A DNA stretch of 64,000 bases, from positions 448,071-512,070 of the forward strand of contig NZ_QAJM01000016.1 of the NCBI RefSeq assembly GCF_003852405.1, read 5' to 3'. Every line of letters starts with the position of its first letter. Position 1 is the stretch's first letter. The position numbers and the translations under genes are program-made. Positions 38,400-48,416 of the stretch are shown here, piece by piece. Origin of the DNA: Pseudomonas sp. KBW05 (lineage in GTDB: Bacteria > Pseudomonadota > Gammaproteobacteria > Pseudomonadales > Pseudomonadaceae). The notes beneath the pieces are model-generated. The model saw nothing but the letters and a program-made list of their open reading frames with translations, did not search any database and was not told the origin of the DNA.

Positions 38400-39353
38400 T
38401 TAGAGCGCGAACGGCAGTTGGATTGTCACTTGCTGGCGTTGCGCCAGGCGGTGTTCGAACTCCGCCGGGTCGTGAATCAATACGTCCTGACCCGCAAACG
38501 ACTCCGCCGCGATCAGGCGTGACAGCCAGAACCGCACACACGCCACCCGCAGCATCGTCGGCCACAATTCGGCCTCCTTGGCGGTGAACGGGCGCAGACC
38601 TGCATAGGCGCCCAGCAATGCGCGGGCGCGTTGGCCGTCGATCACGCCGTTTTCGTCCGAGCACCAGTCATTCAGGGCGATTGCTACGTCGTACAGCATC
38701 GGGCCGGAGCAGGCGTTGTAGAAGTCGATCAGCCCTGTCAGATGCGTGCCTTCGAACATCGCGTTATCGCGGAACAGGTCCGCGTGAATGTTCGCACGCG
38801 GCAGGGCGAGGATCTGCGCCTTGTGGGCTTCGATCTCATCAAGGGCGTCTTGCAGCAGGCGCTGCGGCGCTGCTTCCAGGTGCGAAATAAGCTGCGCACC
38901 TTCGCTAAGCATCCAATCCAGGCCGCGATCGGTCTTGCGCTCCAGTACTTTGTCGCCTTGTGTCGCCAGGTGCAGGTGGCCAAGCAGGTCGCCGACCTGG
39001 GCGCAGTGTTGCGCATTGGCATCCTTGATGTGCTTGCCGGCCAGGCGCGGTTGCAGCAGCGCCGGTTTACCTTTCAGCTCACGCAGGGCCATGCCGTCAG
39101 TGGTGCGCAAGGCGTAGGGCACGGGCAGGTCGGCGTCGTGGAGCACGTCGAGCAGTTCGATGAAGAACGGCATCTCGGCAACGGGGCCACGTTCAACCAG
39201 GGTCAGGACGAATTCGCCCTGTTCCAGGCTGATAAAGAAGTTGGTGTTTTCGCTACCGGCGGCAATTCCCTGGAAATCAAGCAGGCGGCCGAGGCCGTAA
39301 GGGGCGAGAAAGGTTTCCAGCTCGGGCCGAGCCAGGGGGGTGAACACAGACAT
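38400..39353 (-). CDS. thrB: Homoserine kinase
   Basis: 317 residues from the ATG at 39351-39353 (MSVFTPLARPELETFLAPYG). It is the ThrB form with an APH/choline-kinase-like fold, not the GHMP type: FLISLEQGEFVLTLVE, LPRANIHADLFRDNAMF (catalytic loop) and GLIDFYNACSGPMLYDVAI. It phosphorylates homoserine for threonine synthesis. Same strand as the DUF2782 gene upstream. Confidence 0.92.
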   Translation of the reverse strand: MSVFTPLARPELETFLAPYGLGRLLDFQGIAAGSENTNFFISLEQGEFVLTLVERGPVAEMPFFIELLDVLHDADLPVPYALRTTDGMALRELKGKPALLQPRLAGKHIKDANAQHCAQVGDLLGHLHLATQGDKVLERKTDRGLDWMLSEGAQLISHLEAAPQRLLQDALDEIEAHKAQILALPRANIHADLFRDNAMFEGTHLTGLIDFYNACSGPMLYDVAIALNDWCSDENGVIDGQRARALLGAYAGLRPFTAKEAELWPTMLRVACVRFWLSRLIAAESFAGQDVLIHDPAEFEHRLAQRQQVTIQLPFAL

Positions 39354-39409
39354 GGTTAAAACTGCCAGTACGGGCGCCGCAGGGCGCGGCGCCAATTTAA
39401 GTTAAGAAA

Positions 39410-39700
39410 TCATTTCCATTCGAAAATCTTCCATGACGGAATCAGCATATCCGGCTGGTCAGAGCGGATGAAGTTCGCATCGGTGCCGTCTGCGCGCACC
39501 AGGAAATACGGTGGCGCGCCCTTTGGCGTGACCTTGATCGCGTACAGGAAACCATTTTGGCGGTATTCCTGGATGGTCTTGTCGCCTTCGGTGCGGATCG
39601 TGACCTCAGGGTCACCACCGGGGGCGCTGTCGGCTGCCGTGGCGGCCAGCGGCAGGAGTGCAATCAAGCCGGTCAACAACAAGCGATTCGCTGTACGCAT
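39410..39700 (-). CDS. DUF2782 periplasmic protein
   Basis: 96 residues. A signal MRTANRLLLTGLIALLPLAATAA is followed by VTIRTEGDKTIQEYRQNGFLYAIKVTPKGAPPYFLVRAD, the DUF2782 pattern. Function unknown; the gene is conserved next to thrB and polA in pseudomonads. Its stop lies 57 bp before the thrB start, so they may form one transcript, divergent from polA. Confidence 0.87.
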   Translation of the reverse strand: MRTANRLLLTGLIALLPLAATAADSAPGGDPEVTIRTEGDKTIQEYRQNGFLYAIKVTPKGAPPYFLVRADGTDANFIRSDQPDMLIPSWKIFEWK

Positions 39701-39774
39701 GATAACCTTGTCCCTTTGTCGTCATTGGTCCGGCTATTCTAGCGCCTGACCCGCCGAAAAGGTTGATCCTGCTC

Positions 39775-42552
39775 ATGAGCCAAGCCCCCCTCGTCCTGGT
39801 GGACGGTTCTTCTTATCTGTATCGCGCCTTCCACGCGCTACCACCGCTGACCACCTCCAAAGGCCTGCCCACCGGTGCGGTCAAGGGCGTGTTGAACATG
39901 CTCAAAAGCCTGCGCAAGCAGTATCCGGGCAGCCCGTTCGCGGTGGTGTTCGACGCCAAGGGTGGGACCTTTCGCGACGACATGTACGCCGAATACAAGG
40001 CCAACCGCCCAAGCATGCCCGATGACATGCGTGTGCAAATCGAGCCGCTGCACCAGAGCGTGATCGCCCTGGGCTTCCCGTTGCTGTGCGTCGAAGGCGT
40101 CGAGGCCGATGACGTGATCGGCACCCTGGCCCGCAGCAGTGCGGCGGCCAACCGCCCGGTGGTGATCTCCACCGGTGACAAGGACATGGCACAGTTGGTC
40201 GATGGGCACATTACCTTGGTCAACACCATGACCGGTAGTTCGATGGATATCGACGGCGTAAAAGAGAAATTTGGCGTCGCTCCCGAGCAGATCATCGATT
40301 ACCTGGCGTTGATGGGCGATTCGTCCGACAACATCCCGGGCGTTCCGGGCATTGGGCCGAAGACGGCTTCCGGCTTGCTGGTGGGCGTGAATGGCGGGAT
40401 CAAAGAGCTGTATGAGCAGTTGGACATTGTGCCGACCTTGCCTATCCGTGGCGCCAAGACGCTGCCAGCCAAGCTGGAAGAACATAAGGAAATGGCGTTC
40501 CTGTCTTACCAGTTGGCGACGATCAAATGCGATGTGCCGCTGGACGTGGGTTTGGATGACCTGCACCTGATCGAGCCGGATCGTGAGAAACTGCTGGAGC
40601 TCTACACGCTTCTGGAGTTCAAAAGCTGGATTGATGAGATTCAACGCGATGCCAAGCGTGTCGAGCTTCAGGCCGCGCCTGTTGCTGAAGAAACTGTTGA
40701 AGTCGCAGCGCCCGTGGAAGCTGCCTACACCACCATCCTCGACCAGGCCACGTTCGATGTCTGGCTGAAAAAGCTCAACGACGCGAAGTTGTTCGCCTTT
40801 GATACCGAAACCACCGGCATCGACGCCCAGCAGGCGCAGCTGGTTGGGGTTTCTTTCGCCATTCAGCCCCATGAAGCGGCCTACATTCCACTGACCCACT
40901 CCTACATCGGCGTGCCGGAGCAGTTGGATCGCGACACCGTACTGCTGGCCCTGAAACCGCTGCTGGAAGACCCGACCAAGCTCAAGGTCGGCCAGCACGC
41001 CAAGTTTGACATGAATATCCTGGCCAACTGCGCCATCGGCGGCGACCCGGCCCACGGCATTACCGTGCGGGGCATCGCCTTTGACACCATGCTTGAATCC
41101 TACGTGCTGAACTCCACCGCGACCCGGCACGACATGGACAGCCTGGCCAAGAAGTACCTGGACTACGACACCGTCAGCTTCCAGGACATCGCCGGCAAGG
41201 GCGCCAAACAGCTGACGTTCGACCAGATCGCGCTTGAGCAGGCGGGCCCATACGCCGCTGAAGATGCTGATATCACTTTGCGCCTGCATCAGGAATTGCA
41301 TGCGCAACTGGCCGCCATCCCGAGCCTGGCCAGCGTGTTGACCGACATCGAAATGCCGTTGGTGCCTGTGCTGGCGCGTATCGAGCGCCAAGGCGCGTTG
41401 GTGGATGCAGCCCTGCTGGGCGTGCAGAGCGTCGAGCTGGGCGACAAGATGGTGGAGCTGGAGCGCCAGGCCTACGAGATTGCCGGCGAGGAGTTCAACC
41501 TCGGCTCGCCCAAGCAGCTCGGCGCGATCCTCTACGAGAAGCTCGGTTTGCCGGTGCTGAAAAAGACCGGCAAGGGCCAGGCGTCTACCGCTGAGGAAGT
41601 GCTGGCCAAGTTGGCCGAAGATGACTATCCGCTGCCCAAGGTGCTGATGCAGTACCGCAGCATGAGCAAGCTGAAAAGCACTTACACCGACCGCCTGCCG
41701 GAGCAGATCAACCCGCGCACTGGGCGCATCCACACGTCCTATCACCAGGCGGTGGCGGCGACCGGGCGTTTGTCTTCCAGTGATCCGAACCTGCAGAACA
41801 TTCCGGTGCGTACCGCTGAAGGCCGTCGGATTCGTCAGGCGTTTGTCGCGCCCAAAGGCTACAAGCTGCTGGCAGCGGACTATTCGCAGATCGAGCTGCG
41901 GATCATGGCGCACCTGTCCAAGGACGAAGGCTTGATGAACGCCTTCCGCGACAACCTGGACGTACACACGGCCACGGCGGCCGAGGTGTTCAAGGTTGAA
42001 TTGGATGAGGTCACCACGGATCAGCGTCGTAGCGCCAAGGCGATCAACTTCGGCCTGATCTACGGCATGGGCGCGCAGAAGTTGGGCAAGGATATTGGCG
42101 TCGATACGAAGACGGCCAAGGCGTATATCGATGTGTACTTCGCCCGCTACCCGGGGGTTCGCGAGTACATGGAGCGCACCCGCGCCCAGGCGGCGGATCA
42201 AGGTTATGTCGAGACCTTCTTCGGCCGTCGCCTGTACTTGCCGGAGATCAACTCCAACAAGCCGCAGGAGCGCGCGGCGGCAGAACGCACCGCGATCAAT
42301 GCGCCGATGCAGGGCACCGCCGCAGACATCATCAAGAAAGCCATGGTGCGGGTGGACAACTGGCTGGCCGATTCGGACCTGGATGCCAAGGTGATCCTGC
42401 AGGTGCACGATGAACTGGTGCTGGAGGTGCGTGAGGATCTGGTCGCCGAAGTCAGCGAGAAAATTCGCGAGCACATGAGCGCGGCGGCGCAGCTGGATGT
42501 ACCGCTGCTGGTGGAAGTGGGCGTGGGTAACAATTGGGACGAAGCGCACTGA
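39775..42552 (+). CDS. polA: DNA polymerase I
   Basis: 925 residues from the ATG at 39775; a TTG frame start at 39763 is not used. Domains: 5'-3' exonuclease (1-290, [17 protein letters not shown]), an intact 3'-5' exonuclease (about 315-510, [11 protein letters not shown]) and polymerase (about 540-925, motif [18 protein letters not shown], motif [16 protein letters not shown], motif [12 protein letters not shown]). It fills gaps and removes primers. The sRNA ErsA lies downstream. Confidence 0.97.
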   Translation: MSQAPLVLVDGSSYLYRAFHALPPLTTSKGLPTGAVKGVLNMLKSLRKQYPGSPFAVVFDAKGGTFRDDMYAEYKANRPSMPDDMRVQIEPLHQSVIALGFPLLCVEGVEADDVIGTLARSSAAANRPVVISTGDKDMAQLVDGHITLVNTMTGSSMDIDGVKEKFGVAPEQIIDYLALMGDSSDNIPGVPGIGPKTASGLLVGVNGGIKELYEQLDIVPTLPIRGAKTLPAKLEEHKEMAFLSYQLATIKCDVPLDVGLDDLHLIEPDREKLLELYTLLEFKSWIDEIQRDAKRVELQAAPVAEETVEVAAPVEAAYTTILDQATFDVWLKKLNDAKLFAFDTETTGIDAQQAQLVGVSFAIQPHEAAYIPLTHSYIGVPEQLDRDTVLLALKPLLEDPTKLKVGQHAKFDMNILANCAIGGDPAHGITVRGIAFDTMLESYVLNSTATRHDMDSLAKKYLDYDTVSFQDIAGKGAKQLTFDQIALEQAGPYAAEDADITLRLHQELHAQLAAIPSLASVLTDIEMPLVPVLARIERQGALVDAALLGVQSVELGDKMVELERQAYEIAGEEFNLGSPKQLGAILYEKLGLPVLKKTGKGQASTAEEVLAKLAEDDYPLPKVLMQYRSMSKLKSTYTDRLPEQINPRTGRIHTSYHQAVAATGRLSSSDPNLQNIPVRTAEGRRIRQAFVAPKGYKLLAADYSQIELRIMAHLSKDEGLMNAFRDNLDVHTATAAEVFKVELDEVTTDQRRSAKAINFGLIYGMGAQKLGKDIGVDTKTAKAYIDVYFARYPGVREYMERTRAQAADQGYVETFFGRRLYLPEINSNKPQERAAAERTAINAPMQGTAADIIKKAMVRVDNWLADSDLDAKVILQVHDELVLEVREDLVAEVSEKIREHMSAAAQLDVPLLVEVGVGNNWDEAH

Positions 42553-42563
42553 TTCCGGGGCTT

Positions 42564-42587
42564 TGCCGCCACCGCAGGGTGGTGGCA
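42564..42587 (+). terminator. Hairpin after polA
   Basis: TGCCGCCACC and GGTGGTGGCA form a 10-bp stem (one G-T pair) with loop GCAG just after the polA stop. There is no clear U-tract, so it may be a weak terminator or an mRNA end-protecting hairpin. Confidence 0.45.
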
Positions 42588-42645
42588 GAGTGCTTTAGAT
42601 CAGATAACGCCGTCAGTTATTTCCAATAGTTTTTTGTACCTGCCG

Positions 42646-42673
42646 GAACTTAACCCGTGAACGGCTACTCAGA
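42646..42673 (+). promoter_or_regulatory. AlgU (sigma-22) promoter of ersA
   Basis: GAACTT (42646-42651), a 17-bp spacer and TCAGA (42669-42673). ErsA transcription is known to depend on AlgU in P. aeruginosa, and this is the same hexamer pair and spacing as at osmC in this window. The start site would be near 42680. Confidence 0.85.
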
Positions 42674-42679
42674 GTTACT

Positions 42680-42809
42680 GAATGGGTGGTGAAGCCCTTC
42701 AATGCTCCTATGTTGTGTTAAGTGTTGGCAGATATCTGGACCCCGCCCTAGCGGTCCGGAACTTGAACCCCGAACTTCCCCTCCCCATACGAAGTCCGGG
42801 GTTTTTTTT
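42680..42809 (+). ncRNA. ersA: Envelope-stress sRNA ErsA (Spot 42-position sRNA)
   Basis: About 130 nt between polA and engB, the same place as Spot 42 in enterics and ErsA in P. aeruginosa. The 5' end is set by the AlgU promoter and the 3' end by an intrinsic terminator at 42766-42809. An inner hairpin GGACCCCGCCCTAGCGGTCC lies at 42738-42757. The terminator loop is C-rich (CCCTCCCC), which suits pairing with G-rich ribosome sites. ErsA is known to act through Hfq on algC and oprD mRNA in P. aeruginosa; targets here are inferred. Confidence 0.82.
42766..42809 (+). terminator. Intrinsic terminator of ersA
   Basis: AACCCCGAACTTC (42766-42778) pairs with GAAGTCCGGGGTT (42791-42803) with one mismatch, and eight T residues end at 42809. 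A classic Rho-independent terminator. Confidence 0.9.
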
Positions 42810-42822
42810 GCCCGCAGAAAAG

Positions 42823-43464
42823 TTACTCGGCGATTTCCGCGCCCTTGTCGGCCAGTTCCATCCAGTCGGCCAGTACGGTGTAAGCCTCTTCCAGGCCTAG
42901 GCGCTTGGGCGCCGAGAACAGCTGGATGGTGATCGCGTCACCCCAACCTTTGCGGATTTCGGCCTGCACTTTGAGCAGGGTGTTCTTGGCTGCGCCGTAG
43001 GTCAGCTTGTCGGCCTTGGTCAGCAGGATGTGCATCGGCATGCCGCTGGCGACCGCCCAGTCGAGCATCAGCAGGTCGAAGTCGGTCATTGGATGACGGA
43101 TGTCCATCATCAGGATCAAGCCTTTCAGGCTCTCGCGGCCACCTAGGTAAGCCTCCAGGTGACGCTGCCAGTGCAGCTTCAGCGGGATAGGTACTTTTGC
43201 GTAACCGTAGCCCGGCAGGTCGACCAGACGCCGATCTTCGTCTAGCTTGAAGAAATTGAGCAGTTGCGTGCGGCCCGGGGTTTTCGAGGTGCGTGCCAGG
43301 CTGGCGTGGGTCAGGGTGTTCAGCGCGCTGGATTTGCCGGCGTTGGAACGGCCGGCAAAGGCGACTTCAAAGCCTTCGTCATCAGGGCATTGGTCAACTT
43401 TGGCGGCGCTGAGCATGAACGTGGACTGTTGGCACAGGCCGAGGATGGGGTTCTTGAGTTGCAT
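42823..43464 (-). CDS. engB: Ribosome biogenesis GTPase (YihA/EngB)
   Basis: 213 residues from the ATG at 43462-43464 ([20 protein letters not shown]). The open frame to 43590 is longer than the family. G1 is GRSNAGKSS (residues 38-46), G3 DLPGYGYA, G4 TKAD. It helps assemble the 50S subunit. It is convergent with ersA, only 13 bp from its terminator. Confidence 0.95.
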   Translation of the reverse strand: MQLKNPILGLCQQSTFMLSAAKVDQCPDDEGFEVAFAGRSNAGKSSALNTLTHASLARTSKTPGRTQLLNFFKLDEDRRLVDLPGYGYAKVPIPLKLHWQRHLEAYLGGRESLKGLILMMDIRHPMTDFDLLMLDWAVASGMPMHILLTKADKLTYGAAKNTLLKVQAEIRKGWGDAITIQLFSAPKRLGLEEAYTVLADWMELADKGAEIAE

Positions 43465-43656
43465 GAGATTTCCGATGTGGGCGGTGCCGAGAAAGGGTGC
43501 GGCAAGCGGTGTCGTTTCCGTTTCAGTAGCGCCAGTATATAATGCCGCAGATTTTGTGTGTGCTTTGTCCCAGCGAAGGATGAGGTTCACGGGAGCGAAA
43601 GACCTTTATTGCGCATTAGAACGCAAAACGCTCTCAAACCCTGAAAAGGTCGATGT

Positions 43657-43959
43657 ATGACCCGATGGTTGCTCGCTTTTGGTGTCCTGATTCCGCTTTA
43701 TGGCGCTCAGGCTACACAGGATCCGGAAGCGGTGTACAACCGAGTTTGCGTGGCTTGCCATGCTGGCCAGTTGCCCAATGCCCCCAGACGGGGAGATCAG
43801 GCAGCCTGGGCGCCAAGACTGGCGCAGGGCATGGACACGCTGGTGCAACACGTGACCCAGGGTTTCAAGGCAATGCCGCCGCGTGGTTTGTGCATGGACT
43901 GCAGTACTGAGGATTACCAGGCCGTCATTCAGTTGATGGTGAGTAAACCCGGTAGATAA
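43657..43959 (+). CDS. Cytochrome c5-type monoheme protein
   Basis: 100 residues. Signal MTRWLLAFGVLIPLYGAQA, then a single heme site CVACH (Cys31-His35) and the distal Met in FKAMPPRGLCMDC. The extra CMDC cysteines are typical of cytochrome c5. It lies 34 bp before cytochrome c4 on the same strand, so both are probably expressed together as periplasmic electron carriers to the oxidases. Confidence 0.9.
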   Translation: MTRWLLAFGVLIPLYGAQATQDPEAVYNRVCVACHAGQLPNAPRRGDQAAWAPRLAQGMDTLVQHVTQGFKAMPPRGLCMDCSTEDYQAVIQLMVSKPGR

Positions 43960-43993
43960 CTCTTAAACCCCTTAGCCGTAGTTGGATTAGCTG

Positions 43994-44605
43994 ATGAACA
44001 AACTGATCGTGAGTCTGCTGTTGACCCTGGGCATCACCGGTGTTGCCCATGCTGCAGGCGACGCTACAGCGGGCCAGGCGAAAGCCGCCGTGTGTGGTGC
44101 TTGCCATGGACCGGATGGCAACAGCCCGGCGCCGAACTTCCCCAAACTGGCCGGCCAGGGTGAACGCTACCTGACCAAGCAGATGCACGACATCAAGGAT
44201 GGCAAGCGCACGGTGCTGGAAATGACCGGCTTGCTGACCAACCTCAGCGATCAGGACCTGGCGGACATCTCGGCGTATTTTGCCAGCCAGAAGGGCAGCG
44301 TGGGAGCTGCCGATCCGAAACTGGTCGCCCGTGGCGAGAAGCTGTTCCGTGGCGGTGACCTGGAAAAAGGCCTGCCGTCCTGCATCGGCTGCCATTCGCC
44401 AAATGGCGCCGGTATCGCCGCCGCGGGCTTCCCGCACTTGAGCGGCCAACACGCCACCTATATCGCCAAGCAGCTGACCGATTTCCGCAAGGAAGAGGCA
44501 GGGCGAGCCAACGATGGCGACGCCGCAATCATGCGCACCATCGCCCGCAAACTGAGCGATGAAGACATTGCAGCGGTCTCCAGCTACATCCAGGGCCTGC
44601 ACTAA
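43994..44605 (+). CDS. Diheme cytochrome c4
   Basis: 203 residues: signal MNKLIVSLLLTLGITGVAHA and two cytochrome c domains with heme sites CGACH (Cys34-His38) and CIGCH. Pattern AVCGACHGPDGNSPAPNFPKLAGQ is that of c4. It passes electrons from bc1 to cbb3 and related oxidases in the periplasm. An intrinsic terminator follows at 44651. Confidence 0.94.
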   Translation: MNKLIVSLLLTLGITGVAHAAGDATAGQAKAAVCGACHGPDGNSPAPNFPKLAGQGERYLTKQMHDIKDGKRTVLEMTGLLTNLSDQDLADISAYFASQKGSVGAADPKLVARGEKLFRGGDLEKGLPSCIGCHSPNGAGIAAAGFPHLSGQHATYIAKQLTDFRKEEAGRANDGDAAIMRTIARKLSDEDIAAVSSYIQGLH

Positions 44606-44650
44606 GCTGCACGCAACGTTAACGCTCGATTAATCCGTCGATGCAAGCAT

Positions 44651-44679
44651 AAAAAGGGTGGCTTAGGCCGCCCTTTTTT
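44651..44679 (+). terminator. Intrinsic terminator after cytochrome c4
   Basis: AAAAAGGGTGGC (44651-44662), loop TTAG and GCCGCCCTTTTT form a 12-bp stem ending in a T-run. It could end transcription in both directions. Confidence 0.88.
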
Positions 44680-44773
44680 GTGGCCGGTGCCGTTACACTA
44701 ACGAACTCATGCCCGCGTAGACCTGTCACAACAAAGGTCGCGTGAGGCGACTTTATTTGTCCAGGAGTAAAGC

Positions 44774-45409
44774 ATGCGTAATCTGATCCTCAGCGCCGCT
44801 CTCGTCACTGCCAGCCTCTTCGGCATGACCGCACAAGCTGCCGACGTGCCGCTTGAAGCCGGTAAAACCTATGTTGAATTGACCAATCCGGTACCGGTTT
44901 CGGTGCCTGGCAAGATCGAAGTGGTGGAGCTGTTCTGGTACGGCTGCCCGCATTGCTACGCCTTTGAGCCGACTATCAACCCATGGGCCGAAAAACTCCC
45001 GTCCGACGTTAACTTCAAGCGCATCCCGGCCATGTTCGGCGGCCCTTGGGATGCCCACGGCCAACTGTTCCTGACCCTGGAAGCCATGGGTGTGGAGCAC
45101 AAGGTCCACAACGCGGTATTCGACGCGATCCAGAAGCAAGGCAAGCGCCTGACCAAGCCTGACGAAATGGCTGACTTCGTTGCCACCCAAGGCGTGGACA
45201 AGGACAAGTTCCTGGCCACCTTCAACTCCTTCGCCATCCAGGGCCAGATCAAACAGGCCAAGGAACTCGCGCAGAAGTATGGCGTGCAAGGCGTACCGAC
45301 CCTGATCGTCAACGGCAAATACCGTTTTGACCTGGGTACTGCCGGTGGTCCGGAGGCTGTCCTCAACGTCGCCGATCAACTGATCGCCAAAGAGCGCGCA
45401 GCCAAGTAA
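44774..45409 (+). CDS. dsbA: Thiol:disulfide interchange protein DsbA
   Basis: 211 residues. Signal MRNLILSAALVTASLFGMTAQA, active site CPHC (Cys58, Cys61) in FWYGCPHCYAF, and cis-proline loop GVPTLIVNG. It oxidises cysteines of exported proteins. The start follows CAGGAG. The next gene begins 10 bp after the stop. Confidence 0.96.
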   Translation: MRNLILSAALVTASLFGMTAQAADVPLEAGKTYVELTNPVPVSVPGKIEVVELFWYGCPHCYAFEPTINPWAEKLPSDVNFKRIPAMFGGPWDAHGQLFLTLEAMGVEHKVHNAVFDAIQKQGKRLTKPDEMADFVATQGVDKDKFLATFNSFAIQGQIKQAKELAQKYGVQGVPTLIVNGKYRFDLGTAGGPEAVLNVADQLIAKERAAK

Positions 45410-45419
45410 GGGGCCCACC

Positions 45420-46298
45420 ATGCGCCGCTGGGGGACTGAACGTGTGGTTGGCCTGCATGATCCGCAGGTCAACGAGCACCACCTGGAATCCACGGGCCTG
45501 CCGGCCGACAGCCGGTTGCGCCTGCTCAGCTTCAATATTCAGGTGGGCATCAGTACCGAGAAGTACCGGCACTACCTCACCCGTGGCTGGCAGCACCTGC
45601 TGCCCCACAATGGGCGCGCCGGCAACCTGCAGAAAATCGGCAACCTGCTGAGCGACTTCGACCTGGTCGCCTTGCAGGAAGCCGATGGCGGCAGCATCCG
45701 CTCCGGTTACGTCAATCAGGTTGAGCACCTGGCGCAGCTTGGGGCCTTCCCCTACTGGTACCAGCAGCTCAACCGCAACCTCGGGCGCCTGGGCCAGCAC
45801 AGCAATGGTGTGCTCAGCCGCTTGAAGCCTTGGGCGATCGAAGATCACCCGCTGCCCGGCCCCAAGGGGCGCGGCGCGATCCTCGTGCGATTTGGCGAAG
45901 GCCCTGAAGCCCTGGTGGTGGTGATGATGCATCTGGCGCTGGGTGCCCGCACCCGCACGATGCAACTGGCCTACATCCGCGAGCTGATCGGCAACTACAA
46001 ACACCAGGTGCTGATGGGGGACATGAACACCCACGCCAGCGACCTGCTGAACAATTCTCCGCTGCGGGACCTCGGGTTGTTGGCGCCGCAAGTCGAAGCC
46101 ACGTTTCCCAGCTGGCGCCCGCAGCGCTGTCTGGACCATATCCTGCTGAGCCCGACCCTCACGCTCGAAAGCGTGCAGGTCCTGGCGCAGCCCATCTCCG
46201 ACCACCTGCCGGTCGCGGTAGAGATTCGCCTGCCGGGTTCGCTCACGGCCGATGCATTGCCCGCGTTGAGCCCTGGCCCCCGCGGACCCCTTGCATGA
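45420..46298 (+). CDS. Endonuclease/exonuclease/phosphatase family protein
   Basis: 292 residues with the EEP fold: LRLLSFNIQVGIST (Asn), VALQEADGGS (Glu), HQVLMGDMNTHASD (Asp, Asn) and the final SDHLPVAVEI (Asp-His). No signal peptide. Family members act on DNA, inositol phosphates or phospholipids; the substrate is not known. It lies between dsbA and dgcH, overlapping the latter by 4 bp, as in P. aeruginosa (PA5488 position). Confidence 0.88.
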   Translation: MRRWGTERVVGLHDPQVNEHHLESTGLPADSRLRLLSFNIQVGISTEKYRHYLTRGWQHLLPHNGRAGNLQKIGNLLSDFDLVALQEADGGSIRSGYVNQVEHLAQLGAFPYWYQQLNRNLGRLGQHSNGVLSRLKPWAIEDHPLPGPKGRGAILVRFGEGPEALVVVMMHLALGARTRTMQLAYIRELIGNYKHQVLMGDMNTHASDLLNNSPLRDLGLLAPQVEATFPSWRPQRCLDHILLSPTLTLESVQVLAQPISDHLPVAVEIRLPGSLTADALPALSPGPRGPLA

Positions 46299-48328
46299 GC
46301 GACGACGCCCAGCGCTGGAAAGAAAAGTACCTGTTAAGCATCGAGCAACAAGAAAAGCTCGAACGCCGTTGGGCTGCCCGCCTCGACCTGCTGCGCCGAG
46401 GGCTGGTGCGCAGCACGCTGGCGGCGGAAGGCACCGACCGCGCGGTTGACCAATGCATGAAGGAAATGCGCGACGTGGTGCGCACCGACGACATGGACGC
46501 CGCCCTCGCCGCCCTGCTGCCACGCCTGGAAAAGGCCGTGCTGGATTCCGAGCAGCGCCGCGAAACCCGGGTCGAGCAGATCAGCACCGCGCTGACGGCA
46601 CTGGTTGCGCAGCTGCAAAAACTGCCGTTGCCCCGTGACGTCGCGCGCCCGCTGAAAACCTTCGCCAAGCAGTTGGACAGCCGAGTGGGCCAGGCGCGGG
46701 AGATTCCGCTGCTGCTCAGTGAGTTGAGCAGCCTGCAAGGGCAGGCGCTGGATAACCTGGAGCCGGAAGGCGAAGCCACGCGCCCAGGGCCGGGCCTGCT
46801 GCAACGCTTGTTTGGTGGCAAGGACGTCGCCAGTGAGGCGCCGGTGAGCGAGCCGGCGGCGCTTGCCGCAGTGCCGCCCGCCCCTCCGAAGCCGGCGTCC
46901 GAACCTGCGCCCCAAGAGCCTGCTCAATCCGAAGAATTGTCCGAGGCGCTGCGGGCTTTCGCGCCACTGCCGCAAATCGGGGCCGCACCTGTGACTCCCG
47001 CCCCGGCGGCAGAGGTCGCCAAGCCAGCGGTTGTAGCTGACGCGCCGGTCCACACTGCTGCACCTGTCGCTACGCCAGAGCCCGAGCCGCCCGCGCCGCA
47101 GGCCGAAGCGCCAGCCGCCGAAAGCGCACTCGCCACCTTTGTCGACGCGCCGCAGGTGCCAATCGAAGCACCGGAGCAAACCGTCATCGGCAGCCTGTCG
47201 TTGCCGCCAGTGCTCGAACGCGACGATCCCGACGAGCTGCAATCAGAGGGCATCTACGCCCTGCCCGATTCGCCCGAGCCGTCCTACAGCTCCGTGGCCA
47301 AGCATATCGAAGACACCTTGCTCGGCCTGCTCGAAGACCTGTCGCTGCCCGAACGCCACCGGCCACAGGCCGAGGCGATGCGCGAGCGCCTGGCCCATGG
47401 CTTGAACTGGTACGAACTGCTGCCGATCCTCGATGATCTGGCGGTGTTGATGCTGGCGATCACCGACAGCGGCCAGCACGAGTTCGAGGCTTATCTCAAG
47501 CAACTCAACGAGCGCCTCGAAGCGTTCCAGGGTCATCTGCAAGTGGCCAGCGAGGGTCATGCCGACAGCCGTGACGCAGCCCGCGAGCTGGACACGCAGA
47601 TCCGTGAGCAAGTCGATGGCCTGCAAAGCAGTGTGCAGGAAGCGGCTGACCTGGACAGCCTCAAGCACGTGTTGGAAAGCCATCTGGAAGGCCTGCTCGG
47701 CACCATGGACCAGCACCAGCAGCAACGCGACCAGCGTGAGCAAGAGGTCGCGGCGCGCTTGAAGGGCTTGGCCGAGCGGGTGGCGAACATGGAACAGGAA
47801 GCCCAGGGTTATCGCGAGCACCTGGAAGTGCAGCGCCAGAAAGCCCTGCTCGACCCGCTCACCGGGCTGCCGAACCGCGCGGCGTGGAGCGAACGCCTGG
47901 ACCACGAGGTCAATGCCTGGCACCAGCGCGGCAACAGCCTGTCGCTGGCGATGCTCGACCTGGACCACTTCAAGCGGATCAACGACGGTTACGGCCATCT
48001 GGCGGGCGACAAGGTGCTGAAAATCATCGCCAACGTCCTGCGCAAGCGCCTGCGCCCGAGCGACTTCATCGCCCGTTTTGGTGGCGAAGAGTTTGTCTTG
48101 CTGATGCCCGACTCATCCCTGGCGGATGCGCTGGCGGTGGGCGAGGTGCTGCGTGCAGCCATCGAGGCGTGCCCGTTCCACTTCAAAGGCGAGCCGGTGA
48201 CGGTCACCGTGTCCATGGGCGTGGCGCAGTTCCTGCCGGGCGAGCGCAGTGACCTGGCGCTCAAGCGCGCCGATGCGGCGTTGTACCGGGCCAAGGCGGC
48301 GGGGCGTAACCGCGTACAGGCAGCATAA
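46295..48328 (+). CDS. dgcH: Diguanylate cyclase (GGDEF)
   Basis: 677 residues. A helical N-terminus (1-150), a long Pro/Ala-rich linker (about 180-310), a second helical/coiled-coil domain (330-505), then a GGDEF domain with active motif FGGEEF. An RxxD product-inhibition site (RPSD) sits five residues upstream, so it should be feedback-controlled by c-di-GMP. No membrane helix or sensor domain is evident. The position corresponds to PA5487 (DgcH). Confidence 0.9.
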   Translation: MSDDAQRWKEKYLLSIEQQEKLERRWAARLDLLRRGLVRSTLAAEGTDRAVDQCMKEMRDVVRTDDMDAALAALLPRLEKAVLDSEQRRETRVEQISTALTALVAQLQKLPLPRDVARPLKTFAKQLDSRVGQAREIPLLLSELSSLQGQALDNLEPEGEATRPGPGLLQRLFGGKDVASEAPVSEPAALAAVPPAPPKPASEPAPQEPAQSEELSEALRAFAPLPQIGAAPVTPAPAAEVAKPAVVADAPVHTAAPVATPEPEPPAPQAEAPAAESALATFVDAPQVPIEAPEQTVIGSLSLPPVLERDDPDELQSEGIYALPDSPEPSYSSVAKHIEDTLLGLLEDLSLPERHRPQAEAMRERLAHGLNWYELLPILDDLAVLMLAITDSGQHEFEAYLKQLNERLEAFQGHLQVASEGHADSRDAARELDTQIREQVDGLQSSVQEAADLDSLKHVLESHLEGLLGTMDQHQQQRDQREQEVAARLKGLAERVANMEQEAQGYREHLEVQRQKALLDPLTGLPNRAAWSERLDHEVNAWHQRGNSLSLAMLDLDHFKRINDGYGHLAGDKVLKIIANVLRKRLRPSDFIARFGGEEFVLLMPDSSLADALAVGEVLRAAIEACPFHFKGEPVTVTVSMGVAQFLPGERSDLALKRADAALYRAKAAGRNRVQAA

Positions 48329-48416
48329 AAGATGTTCCATTTTGTGATTTGAGCGCCGCGTCACAAACGGTACGTTACACTGTTGCATTATCGTCTTCAG
48401 CGTACTGCCTTCTGCC

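Noticed and set aside
39838-42549. Open frame of 903 codons antisense to polA
   Set aside because: Same codon-bias shadow; polA on the plus strand has all its motifs.
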